From Vandiemenella viatica (Eukaryota > Arthropoda > Insecta > Orthoptera > Morabidae): a stretch of DNA of 64,000 bases. Below are positions 43,420 through 53,159 of this stretch, piece by piece; the stretch's first letter is position 1; every line of letters starts with the position of its first letter. A model generated the notes under the pieces. The model worked only from the letters and a program-made list of their open reading frames with translations. It ran no database searches and was not told where the DNA came from. The stretch spans positions 183,606,494 to 183,670,493 of the forward strand of contig JARYHS010008074.1 in the NCBI GenBank assembly GCA_031002005.1. The letters are read 5' to 3'. The translations under genes were made by a program, and so were the position numbers.

Positions 43420-43676
43420 TATTACTAATTCTATCACCACCTGCAATATATATATTTATATATAACATCTCAGTCTCTCCCACTATATCAATAATTCACT
43501 TAGTCATGTGATAAACTTCAGCATATACACACTTCCCAAACCACATGGCTCGTTTCCTACAACATCATTAACGTGTAAAATGAAATATTGTGTATTTTAG
43601 TGTTCATCGTATATTCGTCGCAGCCTTCAACTTTGGTGAGTGACGAGTCATTTTCCCTTTCCTTGTATTATTGTAC
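43420..43676 (+). repeat. PLE 3' terminal repeat
   Basis: Matches the inverted copy at 30408-30680 and the direct copy at 30765-30965. It includes a palindromic AT run (ATATATATTTATATATA) and ends near TTTCCTTGTATTATTG. It defines the right end of the PLE. Confidence 0.8.
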
Positions 43677-44225
43677 CACAAGAATTGATAGAAATAAAAG
43701 TCACTATTGATGACCACTCAATATATTGTTCAAAGTTTTGGAATTTAAAACTATGACATTTCCTAAGATTGCATCGAACTTCAAAATCCTTGGTTGAAGG
43801 TTGCAAGCCATTCTTCCAACAAACAGACTGACTTCATTCTTGCAAAATTAAACTAAATTGCAGCCCTATCAGAATGACCTTGAAATAACTGTTCGGCCTA
43901 TTGAGAATTTCTTAAATTCCATTTAGTCACTAAAAGTTTCTATCACCAGACATCACAACTATACAAAAACATTCTAAGTCTTGAAAAGTTATGTGATGGA
44001 AACATTGCTACTTCCCTATTATGAAGCAGTGTGTCATGTACTGGCTTCCTTGATATACTGGCTATTGAGAAACGAAATGGCAGGTTATATACCTTTTTTG
44101 AAATACTTCAATTTATGACAACTTTGTTCTGAAATCAATTTGTTTAGCAGTTTCTAATTTTTAAAATTTAAGGGTTGGTCATTTTAGTTATTTGCACATA
44201 TAGTCAAAGTCGATTTTCACTATCA
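43677..44225. other. No recognised gene
   Basis: AT-rich sequence between the PLE end and repeat R3 copy B. No supported feature. Confidence 0.3.
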
Positions 44226-44990
44226 AATACATTTGAGATCTAAACGTGTTATATGTTAAAAGTTGAGGAAATTTTATAGAATATTTTGATAACAGAATCG
44301 TTTCACAGACTGAAGAATTGTAGGAATGATGACGGATTAAAGCTTTTACAACTTAAGCTCGAAATCCACAACACCTAGGAGAAAAACTCTAATAACTAAA
44401 ATTGACATTTTAAATATACTTCACAACATGTGAAAATTTCAGAATTATCAGAATAAAAATAAGGTTTCCCTTTGTCAAATCATGCGTATGCTGAGTCAGC
44501 TGGCCCAATATGAATATAAAGAGGCACCGCTAGCCTAGGCAAGCAGCGGTAATTGAACAGTAAGGGTAGTGTGTTGGTCAGTCGCGGAGCTGTAGAAAAT
44601 TTTAGTAGTGATGCGGGCTCACTCTTGCTTTGAGATGAACTTTTAACTTTCACATCTAGGGGTTAGGAGGAAGTTGCTTACAGTGAGAGGATGGTTTAAC
44701 CTGTAATCATTTATTTCGGATAGAAGTCTGATGCTTTTCTATTAGACCTACGCTGGTACAGAGTTTGAATATGAGAACTTTTGAACAATATTAATTTATC
44801 AAGAAGTCTAGAGTTTTTGAGAACATACCATTATCTCTTGGGGTAATTAAGAGGGATTGATGACCGTCAAACAGATTCCTATCACAGGTATGACAGCTGC
44901 TACAATCCCAAGCAAGCAGAAGTTTTACAAGCTCCTTGAACATCAGAACTTTTCTCGGTTTATTCATATATATTACAACAAAAATATTAT
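44226..44990 (+). repeat. Dispersed repeat R3, copy B (TATA-bearing)
   Basis: Homologous to 19985-20838, with the same block order: AAAAGTTGAGGA, ATTGTAGGAAT, GTGAAAATTTCAG, a TATA-like GAATATAAAGAGGC (about 44513), GGGTAGTGTGTTGGTCA, GGTTAGGAGGAAGTTGCTTAC and TGTAATCATTTA. Divergence is substantial outside the promoter-like core. Probably the 5' part of the same unidentified element. Confidence 0.6.
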
Positions 44991-46794
44991 GAATTAAATT
45001 ATGGTGAGATACCCAAGGTGTCATAATATTTCATGTCCGCAACTGAAGACATCTCTTTGTGAGTTTGCCGACAGAACGAATTTAAAAAAATTTAAGGTTA
45101 ACAACAATTTATATTTCCTTCTGTGTAACTATTATTATAGATCTTCCAATACAACTTCAGTACAAAGCAATGCATGTCACTAAACTGGTGCTTATCAAAT
45201 TATTAATAAAGTTTCATTTGTCATTCTGGTTCAGACTGCATTCCAACCAAGCCACAAACTCAACTAATATTGTTACAAGAAACGCATTCATATGTTAGTG
45301 TTGTCATGAATACCCCACAATTTCAGATTGTGATACTAAAGCAACAGCTAAAAACCATCTGAATAATGATACTTGACAATATGGCTCTCATAAAAGTGAA
45401 GTAAATTAAGTACCGAATTCATGTCGAATGACATTTAACTACATGAACTATGGTGTCAGCTTCCTGACAATTATTAAAGCAACAATTTAAAAATATATAC
45501 TAATATGCTCATAACTTAGGCTGTACAACAGAGTCCAGAATTCATTATAGCTTGTAACACAACTTACATTAAATTTACATCGTGATAAGATGACTGTTAT
45601 TGAGCATGCTTTAGTCCAGTTGTAGTTCGTTCTGAAGGTGTGTGATAAAATTAACTGTGATACTGCAGGTACTCTAGTTAGGAATACTGATATAGAATAT
45701 GTTGCTACTTCTCAAATTGTAGTTCTACTGCATTTAATGTATTCAAGGTGTGTCCGTAAAGTTTGATTTTGTAATTGGAATATTAGCGGAGATAGTGGTT
45801 AGATTGAAATGCTGCCTGGACTGGAATGTTCTTGTTACAGCATAAGGCAAGGTGAACATAGTTTTTATTAGTAAAGCTGTGTAAAAATGTGCCTCATGAT
45901 GTAAACTATTCCCGAGATTACTTCTTGAAACAAAAAGTTTCTACCTTAGACCATAGAATGCATTCGTTTTAAGTGAAGGATTTAATAGATAATAAGTAGA
46001 ATGTTGAACGGTAAGTAAAAAACACTGTTTTGTTAATCATAGGCTACTGTTTGTATTTATTTCTTCAAACATTTGAACAAAAAAATAAAAATGGGTCAGT
46101 TATTTTTAAGTTTTAAATTTTGATAAAAATAATTTGTAATTTATCAGTGTGTTTAGTGACAATTTTTGCACTTTTAGTGAACCGACTTTTTTTGTTAGTT
46201 TACTCTCAGCATTTTACAATTTTTTTTCTTCAAGCTTTAATTTTTCACATATATTATGATCAATAATTTACAAACAGAATTACGGTATGATAGCCGAGGT
46301 GTCGTTCTATTTCATGTGTGCAACTGAAGAACATCTCTTTGTGAACTTACCGACAGTAGGATTAAAAAAAAAAACATTAAGTACAGATTTATATTTCCTG
46401 CCCCGAATTATAATTTATCAAGTGCATCAGTTTTAGCACTTTTAAATTGAACACACACATGCATAAATCAGAAGGTTCCAACTTTTATTTCCAAGAAAGT
46501 ATTATTTGCAACTTGTAGTCCTACATAAAATGTAAAGAGTAAACTTGGCACTACTGTCTACAAAGTAGGAAACACTTTGGTGTTTGTAAATTGATAATGG
46601 CAATTTGTACAGGAACTATTCGTTTTGGCAAGATATAAATTATCCTATGTCACTGCACACATGATTTACTAACTCCATGCCAAAAGTCATTTAAATGTGT
46701 TTAGCAATTAAGGTGTGATTGAGGTAGAATGTACATCCAAACTTTCTCATTTATAGAGAGTTCATCCCCCTAATTTTCTAGTCATATTTGTATT
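44991..46794. other. AT-rich, internally duplicated, no recognised gene
   Basis: A segment at about 44994-45145 recurs at about 46258-46425: ATGGTGAGATACCCAAGGTG / ACGGTATGATAGCCGAGGTG, then CAACTGAAGA.CATCTCTTTGTGA, and a TTTATATTTCCT block. The copies are about 1.26 kb apart in direct orientation. No coding motif. It follows R3 copy B, so it may belong to the same element. Confidence 0.45.
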
Positions 46795-49249
46795 ACTATA
46801 TGACGCGTGCGAAAATTTCATGAATACAATGAATAGTAAGACTTGGAGGGGTTTGTAATAAAATGAAAGAAGTGTCGCTTCATTTGTTTCAATTGTTTAT
46901 TTGGTTAGTGTAATAGGTACATAAGTCGACGCCAGTGAAGCAGTTTATTAATATCTCTGTAATATGTGCTACTGCTATCTAGCGGCTAGGCTGTGAACTG
47001 TCTCATTCTCGTGGCTTCTTCAGTTATTACTTTCGCATTTTACGGGTCAACTTCTGAAAAATTTCATTCTTAAGAAATTATGTGACCAAAGCAGAGGACC
47101 TTAATCTTTAATAAGATAGCTCATTTATCTATTTTGGTTAGATATCAAGGGAGATAAATGGCTCAAGATAAAAATAAAAAAATAAAATGTTATGGAAATA
47201 ATTATAATTTTGCCCTTAATTGAATTCCAAAAACTTCCTATCTTAAAATATAATTTGATCAAATCGGAAACCTTAACCTCTAAAATAATATCTCAATTCT
47301 AGATTTCAGATAGTTATCAAGGGATATAAATAGCTTGTGACAAAAACATATGTTATGGAAATAATGATAATTTTTGCCATTTAAGGGAAGAATGCCGAAA
47401 AATTCCTTCCTTAAAATATTATGTGACCATAGCAGAGATCTTAATCTTTAAAATGATACCTCATTTATCTATATCAGTTAGATGTCAATGGAGATTAATG
47501 GCTCATGACATAAAAATATACGTTTTAGAAACATTGATACTTTTGCTCTTTAAGGGTCAAATTACGAAAAATTATTTCTTAAAATACGATTTGACCAAAG
47601 CAGAGACCTTAATCTCTAAAATAATAACTAATTCTAGACTTTGATTAGATATCAAGGGAGATAAATAACTCGTGACAAAAAAAAAAAAAAAGAATACGTT
47701 ATGGAAATAATGATAATTTTGCCCATTAAGAGTCGAATTACGAAAAATTCCTTTCTTAAAATATGAAGTGACCACGGTGGAGACCTTAATCTTTAAAATA
47801 ATACCTCATTTATCTATATCGGTTAGATATCAAGGAAGATAAATGGCTCATGACACAAAAATGTGTTTCAGAAATATTGACTCTTTGGCGCTTTAAGGAT
47901 TAAAATCTGAAAAATTCCTTTCCTAATATATGATGTCACCAATGCAGAGATCTTAATCTTTAAAATGATACTTCATTTATCAATTTCTGTTAGGAATCCG
48001 GGGAGATAAATGGTTAGAAGTACAAATAACCGCATTTTAGATATACTAGACGATCCGTATATAAATTTCGCTAATAAAATACGTGAATAGTGAGGTTGAA
48101 TGCTTGTAATATAATGAAAAGTAGAATCGCACTTGTGTAGAAAGTATTTATTTGTTGTAGGAATCAAAATACTTACAACATATTATGAAACAGTTAGGAA
48201 ACTTTAAAACACACTGTATCTACAACTAACTGTCCTTAACACAATGAGAATAAAATTTTTACACTGGAATTCTATAGCAAAACAAAAATGTTTCTGTAAC
48301 AGAAAATATATCTGAGAAGCTACTTACTGTATAATAAAAGTCTATGACATCTCTGTGATACATGCTGCTGCCATCTAGGGACGCGCGACCTTTCAAGCAT
48401 CAAACTCCGAAAAAAATCTTTCCTAATTTATGATTTTACCTAATTGGAGACCTTAATCTTTAAAATGATATGTCATTTAACAATTTTGGTTGGGTACCGC
48501 AGGAGATAGATGGCTTGAAATTAAAAAGCACGTTGTAGAAATAATGTTGATGCTTTTGCCCTTTAAGGGTCGAATTTTGAAAAAATCCTTCTTTAAATAT
48601 GGTGTAACAAAACTGAAGACCTTACAAATACCTGTCTTTAAAATGATACCTCGTTTATCAATATTGTTTAATTATCAAGGTAAATAAATAAATTCTTTAA
48701 ATATGATGTGACCACAGTGGAGGCATTAATGTTTAGGAATAATACCTCATTTATCTATTTTGGTTAGATATAAATGGAGATAAATTGCTCACGACACAAA
48801 AATGCATTTAACCATTGATACTTTTTCCCTTTAAGGGTTCAATTCAAAAACAAAAAAAAATCTTTCTTAATATCTGATGACACCAAAGTGGAGACATTAC
48901 TCTCCTCACAATCCTACTTCATTTGTCGATTTTGGTTAGGTATCCAGGGAGATAAATTGCAAGACACGCAAAAAATTCATTTTTAGAATTACTGATATTT
49001 TTTCCCTTTAAGGGTTCCAATCAGAAACACCCCTTTCTTAAAATTTGATGTGACCACAGCGGAGACCTCCATCTTCAGAATGATACCTCACTTATCTATT
49101 TTGGTTAGATATTAATGGAGATAAATGGCTCATGACACAAAAATGCGTTGTAGAACCATTGATATTTTTTCCATTTAAGCGTTGAATTCCAAAAAGATTC
49201 TTTCTTAGTATATGATGTCACCAAAACTAAGACATTACTCTTTATAATA

Positions 49250-50103
49250 CAGGGCGTTCGCCGGAAAACGCTACCCTCCCAGTCTGTTGCCGTCGGCAAC
49301 TTGCTCGGTCAGTGGGGCCAGCAGTTTCTGCCACCCGGCACCGTGAATCACCGCACTGTTTAACACCTCCGCTGCCCCAACAGTGCATTGCAGTGACCCT
49401 TACATTGTTAAGAACGGTTTCTTTGCATTGTAGATAGTTTGTGACTTCAGTCTCTTATTAATCAGTGTTGTGAATAAACGTTTCTTTGCGGTTTGGCTGG
49501 TTTGGGGCTTCATACTCTTACTAATCTGTACCGTGTTTGAGTGTGAGTAAAATTATGGTACGTTACAGTTTGCAACAAAGAATATTTCTCTACGATACAT
49601 ATGTGAAGAAGAAGTCGTTTAAAAAGTGTCGCAGTAAATTTCGTCGCGAATTTCCTGGCGCTTTACTGCCAGCTAAATCAACAATTCTGCGTCTGGTTAA
49701 AAAAGTAAGAGAAACGGGTTCATTTTTTAACAAAAAGAGACTGTCGGTCAACCGTATTCTCACAGAGGAGAAAATTGACGATATCGCTTTTCGACTAGAA
49801 CAGTCACCCAAAAAATCATTAAGTCAGTTAGGGCAGCGTGTGTCTCGAAATATGTTCAGAAGATGTGAAATGTGCATTACACAAGAGGGTCAACACTTCC
49901 AGCATCTTTTATAAGGTAAGCTAATGAATTACGTCACATTTAAATGCTTAGCACACAAGTTTATGAAGTTTATGAAGCGTAATTATTATGAAATAGTCCG
50001 CGGCCGACGGTCGAACAATGCCGGAAACTGAGCGCTCGCTCGCCGGGAGCAGTTTCTTCCATGGAGCGCTAACAGTGGGTTGCGTTTCCCGGCGAACGCC
50101 CTG
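49250..50103 (+). mobile_element. DUF4817-coding small TA-flanked transposon, copy B
   Basis: 854 bp, starting CAGGGCGTTCGCCGGAAAAC and ending with the inverted copy (one mismatch). TA lies at 49248-49249 and 50104-50105. It is inserted in a satellite monomer. The flanking noncoding parts differ from copy A by about 16 substitutions and two small indels, whereas the coding part is identical. A 9-base duplication of TTTATGAAG at about 49962-49979 is unique to this copy. Confidence 0.88.
49555..49914 (+). CDS. DUF4817 helix-turn-helix protein, copy B
   Basis: 119 residues, identical in nucleotide sequence to 40090-40449 from before the ATG through the stop. It has the same two helix-turn-helix-like regions and no catalytic DDE domain. 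Just after the stop the sequence is AAGGTAAGC, a consensus splice donor (copy A has GTAGGC), so the ORF may be one exon of a longer source gene. Intact, with no disabling changes. Confidence 0.75.
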   Translation: MVRYSLQQRIFLYDTYVKKKSFKKCRSKFRREFPGALLPAKSTILRLVKKVRETGSFFNKKRLSVNRILTEEKIDDIAFRLEQSPKKSLSQLGQRVSRNMFRRCEMCITQEGQHFQHLL

Positions 50104-51284
50104 TACTACTACATTTATTGATATCAGTTACATGTCCATGGAGATAAATGGCTCGATACATAAAAACGCATTTTAAAAATATTGACATTTTTGCCCTATA
50201 AGGGTCGAATTACGAAAAATTCCTTTCTAAAAATATAATTTCACCAAGGCAGAGACCTTAATCTTTAATGGCACCTCATTTATCTATATCAAGTATATCT
50301 ATATCAAGGAAAATAAATCGCTCGTCACACAAAAATGCATTGTAGAAATGCTAATACTTTTGTCCTTTAAGGGCCGAATTAAAAAAAAAATTGATCGAAA
50401 TATGATTAGACCAAAGCGATGACCTTAATTTCTAAAATAATACCTTTTTTCTCGATTTTGGTTAGATACCAAGGTAGATAAATAGCTTGTGACAAAAAAA
50501 AATATTATGTTATGGAAATAATGGCAATTTTGCCCTTTAAGAGTCTAATTACAAGAAATTCCTTTCTTAAAATATAATGTGACCATGGCAGAGACCTTAA
50601 TCTTTAAGATACCTCATTTCTATATATATATATATATATCGGTTAGATACGAAAGGAGATAAATGGCTCGTAACACAGAAACTGGTTCCAGAAATACTGA
50701 TACATTTGCCCTTTAAGGGGCGAATTCCAAAAAAACCTGTCGTAATATATGTCACCAAAGCAGAGATCTTAATATTTAAAATGATACTTCGTTAAACGAT
50801 TTCAGATAGGTACCGAGGGAGATAAATGACTCTTAACACAAAAAACAGCATTTTAGAAATATTGATAATTTTGCCCTTTAAAAGTCGAATTCCTTTCTTA
50901 AGATATGATGTGTCATTTTAAAGCAAATGGTCTCCACTTTGGTCACCTCATTCATTGATTTCAGTTAAGTATGAAGGGAGATAACGGCTTGTGAGAAAAA
51001 AACACCTTATAGAAATATTATATATAATGATAGCACCTATCAGCCCATTAATAGAAGTGCAGAAATCTGTCTAGTCACGTTATTTTTTTTAAGATTTTAA
51101 TTCCTTGCAGTCTGACTACATAAAATCACTTCAATCACATGACCAAAAAGATCTTGGACTTATTCTGAAAATATTTTTAATCTGTTGAGACTAGAAACAC
51201 AAATCACACGTTTGTAACCACAAATTTGTAATCCCCACATATTAATATCTGAATATCTTGCAATCAAATCCCCTCGGGTCTCCT

Positions 51285-52245
51285 GCCGGATTGTGTTGTA
51301 TAAACACGACATTTTGACAGCTGGCTCTGCTGCCTTCATCCAGTTTCAGGTGTCTTCTAGCTGTTGCAAGCCGACTGTCAGCACCTAGATTGGCTTAACC
51401 TCCTATAAAGCTTCCTTTATACAGTCAGGAATGGGGGCGCAAAATCTTGGGCACACTACGACACCCGCTCCCCGGCCGCCCAGATATGCTGGTGGTCCGC
51501 GATGCTGATGGGCTAGCTCTCTCTCCGATTGGTCAGTAGCATTGGCTTAACCCGCAGTCAGCTGCAGCGCCAAACAGGTGTCACTTGTGCCATCTACGCC
51601 CTGTTGTGTGGATCTTCTTCACTCTTGTTGGAGATCACTAATGATTGGTGTCCAGGATTCGCTCAGATGGAGCCCGCCGTCCCTATTTATGTTGTCATCA
51701 TTTAGTCAGAATTCCAATGCCTTGCTTATGATCGAGTCCCAGAAGGAAGCAGCTTTGTCCAGCACTACAGTTTTGTCAAAATCTATCCTGTACTCTTCGT
51801 TGAAGGAGTTCTCGGCTATCACAGACTTTTCCAGTTGCGTCAGCCTTAGATGTAATTTGTGTTCGATGAGGTGCTCTTCGATCATTGTGACTGAGCGATA
51901 TAAACTTTGCCGCATTCACATGGTATGGAATAAATCCCAGGTGTTCTTAAGCTTAAGTAATTGGGTGCCAGCGTACCACGGATTAAGCCAGTGCTCCCAA
52001 CCAATCACAGAGAGCGAGGCCATCAGCATTGCAGACCGCCAGCAAATCCAGGCGGCTGGGGAGCCCAAGATTTTGCGCGCCATTCCTGACTGTATAAAGG
52101 AAGGTTTATAGGAGGCTAAGCCAGTCTAGGCACTGATAGTCAGCTTGTGAAAACTTTAAGACACTTGAAACCTGATGAAAGCAGCAGATCTTTCTGTCAA
52201 AACGTCGTGTTTATACAACACCATCCGGCTGGACACCCGAGAGGA
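51285..52245 (-). mobile_element. PLE fragment with inverted terminal repeats
   Basis: Outer arms 51289-51560 and 51965-52232 are inverted copies. They share GTGTTGTATAAACACGAC.TTTTGACAG, CTATAAA.CTTCCTTTATACAG, TCAGGAATGG, CAAAATCTTGGGC and TTGGTTGGGAGCA-like parts. Between them lies the minus-strand C-terminal coding of a PLE (next entry). The layout is a PLE 3' end with an inverted terminal repeat beyond it. The arms contain TATA-like CTGTATAAAGGAAG in both orientations, a plausible internal promoter. Confidence 0.75.
51700..51930 (-). pseudogene. PLE protein, post-GIY-YIG C-terminal fragment
   Basis: The minus frame reads SLYRSVTMIEEHLIEHKLHL, RLTQLEKSVIAENSF, RIDFDKTVVL and FWDSIISKALEF. 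This resembles the conserved stretch after the GIY-YIG catalytic segment of Penelope-type proteins, where an arginine/histidine-rich helix, QxxKSAVAEH and an IDFxxTxVL strand are typical. The GIY-YIG motif itself and the RT are absent. It is only a remnant, with stops on both sides. Confidence 0.7.
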
Positions 52246-52411
52246 TTTCATTGAATCATTACACCTGGAAAGTCTCCACTCACACATCTGAATATCTTTA
52301 CACTCCACAGAAAAATAAAAATATATGCAATAGCATATAAAGAGGGAAAAAATCATCCAACTTATGATATGTAAGATTTTTGAAAAATTATTCAGTTGTA
52401 CTTGTACAATT

Positions 52412-52417
52412 TTTATT
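52412..52417 (-). terminator. Poly(A) signal downstream of the HSBP1-like exon
   Basis: AATAAA on the minus strand, about 98 bases after the HSBP1-like stop. The position fits a short 3' UTR of a real transcript. Confidence 0.5.
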
Positions 52418-52514
52418 AGATAAATTAATTACAAAACAACAAATGATGATCACATTGCAACAATTCTACAGTCATACATTTTATAGATACATTTGAACAT
52501 ACACGCTTCAAAAA

Positions 52515-52610
52515 TCATTTCTCAGGGCCTTCTACACCTGCTTGAGTCATCAGTTCTGTGATGTTTTTCTCCAGATCGTCAATGCGGTTTCCCATTTCGT
52601 CAAGTAACAT
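52515..52610 (-). CDS. HSBP1: HSBP1-like C-terminal exon (or pseudogene fragment)
   Basis: The minus frame of 31 codons contains [14 protein letters not shown] and [10 protein letters not shown], then PEK and a stop. This is nearly the canonical coiled-coil end of heat shock factor-binding protein 1, a small nuclear protein that binds the trimerisation coil of HSF1 and is also linked to WASH complex assembly. The preceding residues (MLL) do not match the family. An upstream in-frame TAA sits at about 52614-52616. A good acceptor (TTACTGCAAG, ending near 52621) leaves that stop inside the exon. So the exon may use another acceptor or be a fragment of a pseudogene. The N-terminal half of HSBP1 was not found in the window. 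No transposon motif is involved. Confidence 0.65.
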   Translation of the reverse strand: MLLDEMGNRIDDLEKNITELMTQAGVEGPEK

Positions 52611-52621
52611 TAGTTAAGGAG

Positions 52622-52926
52622 CTTGCAGTAAGGCAAATTACTATAAAGCTAAGTATTAAAAGGTAGGTTAAACTGGTAAAAATTGTGACAAAAGCAAGAT
52701 AAAAAATAAATGACAGGCAAATTAAATTGCAATGGAGTATTTCAAGGCAAGATACTACACAAACACTGGGAAAGCAGAAAATAAATACATATACAATTTT
52801 ATAATTACTTTTGATGATTTATTGTTTGAGTTGATATAATAATGCTATTGAAAATTAACCAAACTGTCAAACAATGGTAATACCTAAGCCACATTTCCAC
52901 ATTACATGCAAGCACCCAAATTAATT
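52622..52926. other. No recognised gene; possible intron
   Basis: AT-rich. If the HSBP1-like exon is functional, this is the intron upstream of it on the minus strand. Confidence 0.3.
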
Positions 52927-52939
52927 CCATTCCGTGTTT

Positions 52940-53142
52940 TTTTTTTTTTTACTTATGGTTTTATGCCTCGATGTTGAGGTCATTGGAGGTGGGAAAGGAC
53001 TGGGAACATGGATCAGGAAGAATTTGCCATGGTGTTTTTGAAGGAAGCATCCCCGCGTTCGCCTGGTGTGATTTGCGGAAATCATGGAAAACCCAAAACT
53101 GGATGTCCGGACTGGGATTCGAACCTGTGTCCTCCCAAATGC
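52940..53142 (-). mobile_element. tRNA-derived SINE, family I, head-truncated
   Basis: Reverse-oriented copy with body and B box GGTTCGAATCC preserved on the minus strand near 53117-53127. The A-box end is missing beyond the CTCCCAAATG point. The T run at 52937-52950 is its poly(A) tail. A 13-bp duplication CCATTC[C/A]GTGTTT flanks it (52927-52939 and 53143-53155, one mismatch). It is older than the copies near 39 kb. Confidence 0.88.
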
Positions 53143-53159
53143 CCATTCAGTGTTTACCA

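Larger units (their letters stand above)
30408..43676 (+). mobile_element. Penelope-like element split by an LTR-flanked insertion
   Basis: The outer ends are related terminal repeats: an inverted copy at 30408-30680, a direct copy at 30765-30965 and the 3' copy at 43420-43676. The RT part lies at 32383-33478 and the GIY-YIG part at 42264-43205. Reading stops at FLVVHFIT on the left and resumes with GAIHTSVHIKPTN on the right, the segment that follows directly in PLE proteins. The intervening 8779 bp are flanked by TATAAC on both sides. Without it the PLE is about 4.5 kb, the right size for the group. Direct and inverted terminal repeats are a known feature of PLEs. Confidence 0.82.
46795..51012 (+). 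repeat. Satellite-like array with ~170-bp monomers
   Basis: The phrase GGGAGATAAATGGCTC or a variant recurs near 47149, 47321, 47490, 47658, 47835, 48001, 48501, 48680, 48775, 48948, 49117, 50138, 50307, 50475, 50656, 50817 and 50976. Spacing is mostly 160-180 bp. Each monomer also carries TTTTGCCCTTTAAGGGTCGA, CCTTTCTTAAAATATGATGT, GACCAAAGCAGAGACCTTAA and ACCTCATTTATCTAT. Two spacers (46795-47040 and about 48045-48400) are related to each other but not to the monomer. Copy B of the DUF4817 transposon interrupts one monomer. No coding capacity. Confidence 0.88.

Noticed and set aside
46795..51012. CRISPR-like array
   Set aside because: The repeats are about 170 bp, diverged and without unique short spacers; the genome is eukaryotic and the array is satellite-like.
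52150..52232. Hammerhead ribozyme core (CTGATGA) in the PLE tail
   Set aside because: Hammerheads are known in PLE terminal repeats, but the paired GAAA segment and stems could not be fitted to the sequence here; a structural motif search would be needed.
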